From: Thermoplasmata archaeon
Lineage (GTDB): Archaea; Thermoplasmatota; Thermoplasmata; Thermoplasmatales; Thermoplasmataceae
Direction: 5' to 3'
Assembly: GCA_021827885.1 (NCBI GenBank)
Contig: JAKAUD010000035.1
Location: 1 to 12,098 of the forward strand
Length of the DNA: 12,098 bases
The notes below the pieces were generated by a model. That model had not been told where the DNA came from. It did not search any database and saw only the letters and a list, made by a program, of their open reading frames with translations. Below are positions 1 through 7,053 of this stretch, in pieces. Numbering within the stretch: the first letter of the stretch is position 1; every line of letters starts with the position of its first letter. The position numbers and the translations under genes are program-made.

Positions 1-297
1 GACTATATCAATAAAATTTTCGAACATACTTTATCTTTTAAAGTGCAAATTTATCATCAGAAATGAGTTGTACCAAAATGACACAATCTTTTGCTCATTT
101 CAAGCGTTAATGCCTTCTTGTGCTGTACACCTAACAATAGCCATGCTTTTCACAGAAATTCCTCCTCATAGTATCACCTTTCTAAGTGCAATTGCTGAGA
201 GGAATAGTTTATTTATTACAAAGTATGAAATGGTAGGATAAGGTAGGACAGAAATAATTATATACTTAAAAATAATATAGAATCAAGGTGATGAAAA
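1..297. other. A/T-rich intergenic stretch upstream of the parB-like gene
   Basis: I see no convincing gene here. On the minus strand there are Shine-Dalgarno-like strings (GAGGAGG at about 163-169, AAGGTGAT at about 173-180), but every frame after them stops within about 20 codons, so at most this is decayed sequence. A minus-strand ATG at 25-27 stays open to the left edge, but nine codons are too few to call. The right end holds two copies of GGTAGGA, a TATA-like element and the parB ribosome site. Confidence 0.5.
256..292 (+). promoter_or_regulatory. Promoter and ribosome site of the ParB/GHKL operon
   Basis: The A/T-rich element AATTATATACTT at 256-267 is a plausible archaeal TATA box. 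Initiation about 25 nt downstream would give a leader of roughly 10 nt containing AAGGTGAT (285-292). That string complements the archaeal 16S rRNA 3' end and lies 5 nt before the ATG at 298. It is the strongest reason for choosing this start. The transcription start is inferred. Confidence 0.5.
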
Positions 298-1254
298 ATG
301 TTAGAAAAAGAAGAAAAGGGTGAAGGACCAGAGAAACTTAGCATGGTATTCGATGAAAAGGAGAGGAGAACTTCAAAGAACATTCCTCTGAAGGATATTT
401 TTTTGGGGGAACTAAACGAAAGGCTTGATCCCGGCGATATCGATGGGCTGGCAAAATCAATTGCCCAAGTCGGTGTTCTGGAGCCCCTTCTGGTAAGGCC
501 GGTTGCAGATAAATTCGAAGTAATTGCTGGGGGTAGAAGATACAGAGCTGCGAATCAAGCGGGTGTAAAGACCGTTCCTTGTGTTGTTAAAGAAATGGAT
601 GATATCTCGGCCCTTAAAGCCTCCTTTCATGAAAACGAGGAAAGGAAAAGCGCAAGTCCATTGGAATACGGCATGTTATGCTGGAAGATGGCGCAGAGAG
701 CAGAAAGCCTAAAAGATGTTGCTGACAATCTAGGCAAAACTCAGACTTGGGTTGAGTCGAGAATCAACGCCTATGAGTTATATAGGAAGGCAAACGTTAG
801 ATTGACTGAGAAGGGACCAGGCGGGAAGTATCTTGGTCAGGACAGCGAGAGTGAACCAACGCTCGGAATAGTTGACGCAAACCAGATTATGCAGGTAATA
901 TCAAGCCCAAGTGTAAAACGATATATAGCGCGGGTTGGTGGAGATCGAGAAGCAGTGCGCAATTCCCTGGTAAGGGGGCTTTCAGAGGAGTACCCAAAAT
1001 TAAATCCTCAGCAGAGAAAAAAATTAATGAAACTTGTACGGCAGACGCCGGAGATTCCTGTTAAAGATCTTGCTGAAAAGGTTATCAGGGATCCGATAGG
1101 AATTAAGATAAGCTTATCGTTTAACGCAGCGTCTTCGGAAAAAATACAGGAAGAGGCTCAGAAGAATGATCAGACTGTTGAAAACTGGATACGAAAGATT
1201 GTCATGGATCATATACACGCAATTGAGAACGAAACTAACGGCAGGGTGAACTAG
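298..1254 (+). CDS. ParB/Spo0J-family protein with a C-terminal ribbon-helix-helix-like domain
   Basis: 318 residues. ParB proteins load on DNA as CTP-dependent clamps; relatives also act as regulators or nucleases of mobile elements. Residues 28-100 form a ParB N-terminal domain, with GGRRYRAA at 78-85 (usually GERRYRAA) and an ENEERKSASPLE stretch at 112-123 matching the family's ENxQR region. Residues 135-162 look like the helix-turn-helix of the central domain. Residues 268-308 (an IKISLSF strand, then two helices through VENWIRKIVMDHI) look like a ribbon-helix-helix dimerisation or DNA-binding unit, not the usual ParB tail. The start is fixed by the ribosome site at 285-292. The stop lies 2 nt before the next ATG, so the gene is probably co-translated with the GHKL ATPase. 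No ParA is present, which argues against ordinary chromosome partition. CTP binding is known for the family but not tested here. Confidence 0.85.
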   Translation: MLEKEEKGEGPEKLSMVFDEKERRTSKNIPLKDIFLGELNERLDPGDIDGLAKSIAQVGVLEPLLVRPVADKFEVIAGGRRYRAANQAGVKTVPCVVKEMDDISALKASFHENEERKSASPLEYGMLCWKMAQRAESLKDVADNLGKTQTWVESRINAYELYRKANVRLTEKGPGGKYLGQDSESEPTLGIVDANQIMQVISSPSVKRYIARVGGDREAVRNSLVRGLSEEYPKLNPQQRKKLMKLVRQTPEIPVKDLAEKVIRDPIGIKISLSFNAASSEKIQEEAQKNDQTVENWIRKIVMDHIHAIENETNGRVN

Positions 1255-1256
1255 AG

Positions 1257-2762
1257 ATGTCTTTACTAGATAAGCTTGAAACAGACTCAGGAAGACCTGA
1301 AAAGATCGATGCATCCCCAAGGCTCAGAGAAGTGTTTATGGGTTACACTCACAGCGGATATGCTTTTATAGATGCTCTTGCAGAATACATTGACAATTCC
1401 TTTCAACAGGGGCTTAAACAAAAGGATCCGGCAGCTGTTCGGATAGATGTGTCAGTAAATGCTGATGGGCCTATCTATTACGTAGAGATTAAAGATAATG
1501 CTGGTGGTGCTAAAAGATCTGATGCCGTAAATTTCATACGACCAGGAGCCAGCGGAAACGATTCATCATCGGACTCATTTGGTCTATTTGGAGTAGGCGG
1601 GAAAGTTGCAGGATTGTCTTCTGTAAGTCAAGCAGTGATAATCGTGAGCAAAGCGTACGGGGATCCAGGCTTCTGGGTTAAACTGGATAGGAAAGACATA
1701 GAGACAAGATTGGACTGGCAATTTGACGTCATGCCTTTCCCGAAGGATTTCGGAGTGTCCGATGGTCAGACAAAAATAATCCTTTATGGTGTCCCATCCG
1801 AAGTAAGTGTGAGGCTCACAAATCATTATCTCGTTGATTACCAAAAAAGGTATGCATATCTTCTAATGAGAGACAATGGAAATGTGCCAAGAATATACCT
1901 AAATGGCAGCAAAGTCGAGCCATACGATCCAATCAATGACATGCTCAATGCAAAGGAGGCACCTGGCGGATGTGAACCGAAGACATATTCCAAAATCAAA
2001 AGTATAAATGTTAGCTTTGAGAACAATGCAACGGGACCTAAAGAAATCAAAATGGTCGCAACCGTTGGACTTAGGCCATCCGGGAGTACTATAGGAGAGA
2101 GCGGAGCCGCGATATACTGCAACGACAGGCTTATCGAAAGACATTCTCAGCTAGCCTTATATGAGCTTTTTGATACAAAGGACTCGGCTGTTCACCCAGG
2201 TAGTGATAAGGCATGGATTAACGCCGTGGTCAGGATTAAAGGTCCTGCAAGCTTAATGCCATGGACAACTAGAAAAGATAGTCTTGACAGTTCTTCCATC
2301 ACTTATCCAATTCTTAGTGATTTTCTAAAAGAAGCATATGAGGATTTCCTTGAAAGACAGATAGGTCCAGCCAGGGAAGCACTAAGATCAAACCCCGATT
2401 ATGGAAGGAGAAAGCTTTACGTTTCAGACATTCTTATTGACAGTTATGCAAGAAAACTGAAGGCGGGGAACCTCCATAAGGAGACAGTCAGGCCTGTGAT
2501 TCTAAATAGTCAGTCATTCGCTAAAGCAATTGGCAAAGCAAAGGGCAAAATCGATATAGTAAAGCCAATAAATAATGATAAAATAATTAACTTAAGCGGT
2601 TCCGTTGGAAAAGAGAAAGCAGAAAACGCCAGGCGACTTGTGGAAGCTGAAAGTGGATTAGATAACATAACCAACGCTGACCTAGTCAGATATATGGTCG
2701 AGCACATTATCAAATGTCTAGGGGGGACGATGCACGAAGAGGCAGACAAATTGGTTGATTAG
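1257..2762 (+). CDS. GHKL-fold ATPase (HATPase_c, MutL/Hsp90/MORC-like)
   Basis: 501 residues. GHKL ATPases close like a clamp on ATP binding. The Bergerat fold is clear: N box EYIDNS (43-48, Mg-binding N47), G1 box DNAGGA (80-85) and G2 box GLFGVGGK (109-116). After it, about 170-345 looks like an S5/transducer-type region with a late lysine in PWTTRKD (335-341), where many GHKL proteins contact the ATP phosphate. The last 150 residues are helical and unrecognised. There is no histidine-kinase phosphoacceptor or receiver domain, so this is not a sensor kinase. Family knowledge: stand-alone MORC/MutL-like GHKL proteins have been described next to prokaryotic restriction-modification genes. 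Its ribosome site (AGGGTGA, about 1243-1249) lies in the end of the parB-like gene, indicating coupling. Its last 53 bp overlap the convergent methyltransferase. Exact function unknown. Confidence 0.85.
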   Translation: MSLLDKLETDSGRPEKIDASPRLREVFMGYTHSGYAFIDALAEYIDNSFQQGLKQKDPAAVRIDVSVNADGPIYYVEIKDNAGGAKRSDAVNFIRPGASGNDSSSDSFGLFGVGGKVAGLSSVSQAVIIVSKAYGDPGFWVKLDRKDIETRLDWQFDVMPFPKDFGVSDGQTKIILYGVPSEVSVRLTNHYLVDYQKRYAYLLMRDNGNVPRIYLNGSKVEPYDPINDMLNAKEAPGGCEPKTYSKIKSINVSFENNATGPKEIKMVATVGLRPSGSTIGESGAAIYCNDRLIERHSQLALYELFDTKDSAVHPGSDKAWINAVVRIKGPASLMPWTTRKDSLDSSSITYPILSDFLKEAYEDFLERQIGPAREALRSNPDYGRRKLYVSDILIDSYARKLKAGNLHKETVRPVILNSQSFAKAIGKAKGKIDIVKPINNDKIINLSGSVGKEKAENARRLVEAESGLDNITNADLVRYMVEHIIKCLGGTMHEEADKLVD

Positions 2763-3618
2763 TTATTAACACCTCATTTGTAATCCCTCTACCATCATTT
2801 TTAGAACTTATTAAACTCTGGCCGTTAATTTGGATCGTCTTAAACCCATTATACAAACTCAGAATATCGGGGTGATTTGAATTGCTCTCTGTAAGGTTCA
2901 CTCCATTTTCAGATAGATATTTGAAAAGACTGGCGAGTTTTGCCTGATCTTTCAGCGTGAACTTCACTCCGGCATATTCAGTGAAGCCAGAAGTAGAATA
3001 ATATGGTGGATCAAGATAAACAAAGTCATTCTCCTTGCATAATTTCATACTAACAGAAAAATCATCCAAAAGAATTACCGTATCTTGCAAGAGTTCACTA
3101 TAGATTTCTAAGTTGCCCAGCGAGGGCAGATAATATTTTTTGTAGAACCCGAATGGGACATTGAACTCACCCTTTCTGTTAATCCTCCATAAACCGTTAT
3201 AACAATTCCTGTTAAGATAAATAAACATAGCGGATTTTTCGACGTCTAAATTCTTCTTACTCCTCTTTGAATTAAATCTTTTTCTAATCTCATAATATTC
3301 ATCTTCTCTACTAATTCCAACATAATTGGTTAATTCTTCCGCCAGGTCGATGGGGTGGTTTTTTATAATATTTAACAGATTAATAAGGTGAGGATTTACA
3401 TCAGATATGATCGCCCTATCTATTATCCCACTCTGCTTCAGATTCCAGAATAGTGATCCGCCGCCAAAAAAAGGCTCGTGATAAGTGTCGATGTGGGAAG
3501 GGACGTAATTCATTAGATTCTCTATGGCATAGCCCTTTCCGCCCGCCCATTTTACAAGATTCGGGATTCGTCTTCTCGTTTTTCCTTCAGAAATTGAAAT
3601 CATGCACGGTAATTGCAT
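2710..3618 (-). CDS. Dam-family (D12 class, alpha) DNA adenine-N6 methyltransferase
   Basis: 302 residues. It transfers a methyl group from S-adenosylmethionine to adenine N6 in a short DNA site. Motif order is that of the alpha class: KWAGGK (motif X, 23-28), HEPFFGGGSLF (motif I, 47-57), the family signature LNRNCYNGLWRIN with GEFNVPFG (135-157), and catalytic DPPY (203-206). The C-terminal NGRSL/NEVLITN-type region (265-287) is also present. All key motifs are intact. The specificity could be GATC-like as in Dam/DpnII relatives, but the sequence does not prove it. The ATG at 3616-3618 gives the longest form; an ATG at 3601-3603 is equally possible, with a TAAATA box suitably placed for a leaderless transcript. 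Upstream on the same strand lies the interrupted HNH nuclease, its likely restriction partner. The final codons overlap the GHKL gene on the other strand. Confidence 0.9.
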   Translation of the reverse strand: MQLPCMISISEGKTRRRIPNLVKWAGGKGYAIENLMNYVPSHIDTYHEPFFGGGSLFWNLKQSGIIDRAIISDVNPHLINLLNIIKNHPIDLAEELTNYVGISREDEYYEIRKRFNSKRSKKNLDVEKSAMFIYLNRNCYNGLWRINRKGEFNVPFGFYKKYYLPSLGNLEIYSELLQDTVILLDDFSVSMKLCKENDFVYLDPPYYSTSGFTEYAGVKFTLKDQAKLASLFKYLSENGVNLTESNSNHPDILSLYNGFKTIQINGQSLISSKNDGRGITNEVLITNQPICLPLRASSPLDI

Positions 3619-3726
3619 CCGTATTTAGATCTTTTTCTATTCGATGGATTCTGGTAAATCTCAAAACTCTTCTTTTAATTTTTGCTGAGGAATTTTCAGG
3701 TCGCGTAGTTATTTTAAGAAATAATG

Positions 3727-3737
3727 ATCACTGTGAT
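3727..3737. promoter_or_regulatory. Small palindrome upstream of the adenine methyltransferase
   Basis: ATCACTGTGAT is a perfect inverted repeat around one central T. It lies between the end of the HNH gene and the methyltransferase start and could be an operator. It includes part of a GATC (3726-3729), so methylation might affect protein binding. Palindromes this short also arise by chance. Confidence 0.25.
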
Positions 3738-3777
3738 TTTTACAGACTTGTTTTGAACCTAAATGAAAGGCATTATT

Positions 3778-4464
3778 TCACAATGCCAAATTAATCTTAT
3801 ATTCTCTGCCGCTCATAATGAAACAGAGAAACTCAGAATTGTGCTCAATTATCTCTCTCTTACCCAGATCAAATTCTTTATGATGATTAGGACACAAAAT
3901 TATGATGTTGTCAGGCATTTCCGGTGCACCTGTTCGTTTGGGATTTATGTGTGCACCCTCAGCATAGAAACTACCATCCTTCTTGAGTATCCTCGTGCCA
4001 CAGATCTGGCATTTAAATTCCCTCTATATCTTCAATTTAGCCACCGTTGCCCTATCTCTTATGAATCTTATTCCTTTTATCCTCTCATATTTCGATGATT
4101 TAGGGGATATTGACCTGAGCTCTTCCCTTATCTTATCAATACCTTCATTTCTGTATAGATTTTCAACCTCTATTTCTTCAACATCATCGTATAAGCTATC
4201 TCTTTGTAGGCCGTACCATTTATTGCCAACAAGATTTATGAGGTTCTTGCTTTTAAGATGGAACTGTGCTCTTCTGACTGAGTGTTCCCATTCGTAATCT
4301 GATCGTTCTTTCCCTTCTTCGCCGTGTGAGCACCTTTCATCAGTTACACATTCCGGGAAAAAGTGTTTTATTTGCTCATATATCTCGGCGGTAGTTAAAG
4401 GCCATGAGGTTAACAATGACTGTATGGTTTTAGCAAATTTTCCATGGCAGGATAGTCTAACCAT
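3778..4464 (-). pseudogene. HNH restriction-type endonuclease interrupted by an in-frame TAG
   Basis: Reading from ATG 4464 gives 146 residues, then TAG at 4024-4026. The same frame continues without a shift for 81 more codons to TGA at 3778-3780. Before the stop is a winged-helix-like domain, with the ERCSHG and WEHSVRRAQFHL stretches known from the N-terminal part of many HNH nucleases. After the stop is a clean HNH/zinc finger: CQIC, then AEGAHI (catalytic His region), PDNIIILCPNHH and KEFD. Without the stop the protein would be about 228 residues. No ATG, GTG or TTG after the TAG could restart before the first Cys pair, so as written the product lacks its nuclease domain. Next to an intact Dam-family methyltransferase this looks like R-M decay to a solitary methylase; readthrough or sequencing error are alternatives. 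The start has a weak AATATTAA promoter box near 4490. Confidence 0.85.
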
Positions 4465-4565
4465 GAAAAAATATACTTACAGAGACCTTAATATTTTGCC
4501 TAATATTACTGGCGCGGCTAAGGTAAAAAAAGCCACCGAATCCTTGAAAGCTTAAACTGATTACT

Positions 4566-4581
4566 CTAAAATAAATTTAAA
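4566..4581 (+). promoter_or_regulatory. TATA-like box of the BglII-type restriction-modification operon
   Basis: The run TAAAATAAATTTAAAT is the only good TATA-like element in the 116 bp between the divergent HNH and methyltransferase genes. It touches the first ATG (4581) but lies about 21-36 nt before the ATG at 4602, where a leaderless archaeal transcript would begin. This favours 4602 as the true methyltransferase start. Confidence 0.5.
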
Positions 4582-5594
4582 TGAAGACTGCATATGGCTA
4601 TAGAATGCTTAGTGAACATGAATCATCCTTCACCGACCTGCTGGGTAGGAAATTCTCCTATGTAATTTCAGAGAAGTACGTTTCGGGTCACGATCTCCTG
4701 TTAGGCCGGAATGATTCCCTGGAGTTCCTTAAAACTGTCCCCGATAAATCCGTTAAATTGATCGTGACATCGCCGCCATACAACATCGGAAAGGTCTACG
4801 AGGAAAGGGTGAGGCTGAATGAGTACCTGGATTATCAGGGGAAGGTGGCGAAGGAATGCGCTCGAGTTCTCACAGATGATGGCAATCTCGCCTGGGAGGT
4901 CGGGAATTATGTGTATGATAAGGAGATCTTTCCGCTGGACTATTTCTTCTATAGGATATTCAAGGAGGATAACGGGTTGAGGTTGCGGAACCGCATTATA
5001 TGGCGCATAGGCCACGGGCTGCATGCATCCTTGAGGTTCTCAGGAAGGTACGAAACCGTATCCTGGTACACGAAATCTGACCATTACACATTCAACCTTG
5101 ACGCGGTTCGGGTTCCACAGAAATATCCTGGGAAAACACACTACAGGGGAAAGAATTACGGGAAGCCGTCTGGCAACCCGCTGGGCAAGAATCCCGAAGA
5201 CGTCTGGGAGATCGTGCTGCAGGACTGGGAATCTGAAATATGGGAGATACCTAATGTTAAGTCAAACCATCCTGAATACACCGGACATCCTGCACAGTTT
5301 CCCATAGAGCTGGTTCAGAGACTTGTGCTTGCCCTCACCAGCGAAGGTGACACGGTTCTCGATCCGTACGGCGGCGTTGGATCTTCCGCACTTGCTGCAC
5401 TGCTGCTCAACAGAAAGGCAATAAGCGTTGAGAGGGATAGTGGATACATAAATACCACCGTAGAAAGGGTGAAGGCAATGGCTGATGGCTCACTCAGGAT
5501 TAGGAAACTGGGCACAAAGGTCTATGTTCCAACAGGGAAAGAGAAGGTTTCAAAAATTCCGGAGAGTTGGTTAAACAATGAGAGTGGTAAGTGA
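4581..5594 (+). CDS. Beta-class DNA methyltransferase (TSPPYN, probable cytosine-N4) of a BglII-type R-M system
   Basis: 337 residues from the first ATG, or 330 from the ATG at 4602, which the TATA position favours. It should methylate the site cut by the next gene's product. The order is that of the beta class: catalytic TSPPYN (63-68) first, then a variable target-recognition stretch (about 110-225), then HPAQFP (236-241) and the SAM-binding DPYGGVGSS (261-269) with the acidic pair around E284/D286. An SPPY motif is typical of cytosine-N4 enzymes, as for the BglII methylase, though some SPPY enzymes modify adenine. The stop overlaps the endonuclease start by 17 nt, an arrangement that couples their translation. 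G+C is clearly higher than in the flanking genes, suggesting separate acquisition. All motifs are intact. Confidence 0.9.
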   Translation: MKTAYGYRMLSEHESSFTDLLGRKFSYVISEKYVSGHDLLLGRNDSLEFLKTVPDKSVKLIVTSPPYNIGKVYEERVRLNEYLDYQGKVAKECARVLTDDGNLAWEVGNYVYDKEIFPLDYFFYRIFKEDNGLRLRNRIIWRIGHGLHASLRFSGRYETVSWYTKSDHYTFNLDAVRVPQKYPGKTHYRGKNYGKPSGNPLGKNPEDVWEIVLQDWESEIWEIPNVKSNHPEYTGHPAQFPIELVQRLVLALTSEGDTVLDPYGGVGSSALAALLLNRKAISVERDSGYINTTVERVKAMADGSLRIRKLGTKVYVPTGKEKVSKIPESWLNNESGK

Positions 5595-6105
5595 ATATTC
5601 ACAGAAAAACGGCAAGGATTTCATATCCAGAACATTCCCCCGCGAACTGGGAGAGATTTACGAAATAATAGAGAGCGTCAGCCTGGAGGATTTCAAGACA
5701 AAGGTGAGCAGGGAGAAAACAATGCCTGGTGAGATGCTCTACAGCCCTCCGGAACTCAACAGGGAATACAAGGAGAAATTCAATGCCCTTGGATGGCATG
5801 AGTACAGGATAAAGCCTCCATTCGCGCACGGCGCATTCAGGGAGATGGATTTCGTCAAGAATCGTCTCGGTGTAGAGGTGCAGTTCGGGAAGTACGCCTT
5901 CATGGCATACAACGTCTCAGCGAAGATGACCATATTTCACAATCACAACATAATAGATGCCGGGATTGAAATAGTTCCAATGAAAAACATGGCCGATCAG
6001 ATGTCCTCAGGCGTTTCCTATTTTGAGCAGATCAAGTGGGACCTGGAGAACAGAGGTGTCGCGGATATTGACATTCCGGTAATTGTGATGGGGATCGATG
6101 GATAG
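5578..6105 (+). CDS. Type II restriction endonuclease, BglII family
   Basis: 175 residues, somewhat shorter than BglII (about 220) and BstYI (about 200). It should cut double-stranded DNA at the site protected by the upstream methylase. The core LGVEVQFGKY with the later IDAGIEIVPMK, SGVSYFEQ and DIDIPVIV stretches follows the BglII family pattern. D91, E100 and Q102 reproduce the spacing of the BglII catalytic D84, E93 and Q95 (D-x8-E-x-Q). The first 75 residues are helical, as in the family. The start at 5578 lies inside the methylase end, so the two are co-translated. Relatives cut AGATCT or RGATCY; whether this one does is unproven. AGATCT occurs at 1065, 1515, 3627, 4002 and 4924, so the site is not avoided here. 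The catalytic residues are intact and the gene looks functional. Confidence 0.88.
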   Translation: MRVVSEYSQKNGKDFISRTFPRELGEIYEIIESVSLEDFKTKVSREKTMPGEMLYSPPELNREYKEKFNALGWHEYRIKPPFAHGAFREMDFVKNRLGVEVQFGKYAFMAYNVSAKMTIFHNHNIIDAGIEIVPMKNMADQMSSGVSYFEQIKWDLENRGVADIDIPVIVMGIDG

Positions 6106-6107
6106 CT

Positions 6108-6878
6108 ATGAGGACAAGTAAGAGATTTATTATTCCAGGCAGAGTTGTTCAAATTAAGAATGAAGCTAAGGATTTATTCGAGAAAAATTATTTTGCAGTT
6201 TCGATAAGTAGATACGCTGTTTATGCTCAGCAAATGCTCATAATCATAACTCTATTTATTCTCAGAACTGAAAGCATTGAAATTGCAATGGCCAAAAGGA
6301 AGGAAATTGAGGAAAGGGTAAGGCAAAATAGATTTACCATGGGAAATACAATAGACTTTTGTAGACGGTTAGTCGACGAATCTAATAATGAAAATTTTCT
6401 AAGTAAAGTGAGATTTGTAGATAAATGTGACACTTATCCGGCTGATGAAATAGAAACTGACTCTGAAACACCGAGAGAAACATTTAAAAAAATCTTAGAT
6501 AGGATGAAAAAAATCTCGAGGATCAGGAACGAAATTTCAGAACATCCTGGCTTTGTTATTCACCTGGACCCCAATAATCAATACAAGAAGGGAATGTATG
6601 ACACTAACCATTACAGAAATGTTATAAAACGAAAACTGAAATTCTTTGATGAGATGGGAATTCCGTGTGAAGAAACCAAAATAAGTGTGAGAACATATTT
6701 TGGACAAAATCCTCTTACTTCATTGCCAGGAATAGAGAATTTCTTTGATGATATCTCAAAACAGTTGGAATACAGAGGCGCATCAATGGTACAGGAATTT
6801 GTAGGTGAACTAGACTGTTTATTTAAGGGACTTGTTGATTTTATTCGCGCTTACAGGGATCAAGGATTAGAAAAATAA
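6108..6878 (+). CDS. HEPN-like protein, third gene of the BglII-type R-M operon
   Basis: 256 residues, not recognised as a named family. Residues 15-52 form the long first helices typical of HEPN proteins (NYFAVSISRYAVYAQQ). Residues 140-146 read RNEISEH, an R-x5-H motif fitting the R-x4-6-H signature of HEPN ribonucleases, in which the polar residue after Arg is usually Asn, as here. The rest is helical with many Lys/Glu. There is no membrane segment or signal peptide. It begins 2 nt after the endonuclease stop and is the last gene before a T8 tract, so it is almost certainly in the same transcript. Its base composition is much more A/T-rich than the two R-M genes, suggesting a different origin. 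A toxin-like RNase acting when restriction fails is an attractive but untested idea; a plain helical accessory protein is the alternative. Confidence 0.6.
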   Translation: MRTSKRFIIPGRVVQIKNEAKDLFEKNYFAVSISRYAVYAQQMLIIITLFILRTESIEIAMAKRKEIEERVRQNRFTMGNTIDFCRRLVDESNNENFLSKVRFVDKCDTYPADEIETDSETPRETFKKILDRMKKISRIRNEISEHPGFVIHLDPNNQYKKGMYDTNHYRNVIKRKLKFFDEMGIPCEETKISVRTYFGQNPLTSLPGIENFFDDISKQLEYRGASMVQEFVGELDCLFKGLVDFIRAYRDQGLEK

Positions 6879-6911
6879 AAACGACCCAGTCCGTAAGCGA
6901 TACTATTCCAA

Positions 6912-6919
6912 TTTTTTTT
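6912..6919 (+). terminator. T8 tract after the R-M/HEPN operon
   Basis: A run of eight T lies 33 nt after the HEPN-like stop codon on the coding strand. Archaeal RNA polymerase terminates at such tracts without needing a hairpin. No stem-loop precedes it. It separates this operon from the promoter region of the next plus-strand gene. Confidence 0.6.
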
Positions 6920-7011
6920 GTACGTGCCATCAGATACCGACACTTTTAGAAAAAAGGAAAACTATACTTTCTGGCGCTTATGATACAGCAGAGTGAATAA
7001 TAAGATACCAA

Positions 7012-7048
7012 AACTTTTAAGTAAGACGCTGGCTTAAATAATATGGAG
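7012..7048 (+). promoter_or_regulatory. Promoter and ribosome site of the 161-residue gene
   Basis: CTTTTAAG (7012-7019) is a TATA-like box. Initiation about 25 nt later would leave a short leader containing GGAG (7045-7048), 5 nt before the ATG at 7054. A related string occurs 71 bp upstream (6932-6950 compared with 7003-7021), which may be a duplicated promoter element. Confidence 0.4.
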
Positions 7049-7053
7049 CTAAG

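Noticed and set aside
1..27. Start of a minus-strand gene (ATG at 25-27)
   Set aside because: Only nine codons remain before the window edge and the TATA-like element upstream is weak.
2721..2726. G6 run as a phase-variation site
   Set aside because: It falls at the ends of both convergent genes, is too short for typical slipped-strand switching, and a shift would change only the last few residues.
1257..2762. Sensor histidine kinase annotation for the GHKL ATPase
   Set aside because: There is no phosphoacceptor His domain, HAMP or membrane segment, and the region after the ATPase resembles a transducer domain instead.
4024..4026. TAG in the HNH gene as a pyrrolysine or other sense codon
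   Set aside because: The ParB-type, GHKL, BglII-family and polytopic membrane-protein genes all end in TAG here, so TAG works as a normal stop. No PYLIS-like evidence could be judged.
3453..4297. Three plus-strand frames of about 104-113 codons
   Set aside because: They lie antisense to the adenine methyltransferase and HNH gene, whose motifs are unmistakable, and their own translations show no domain and no ribosome site.
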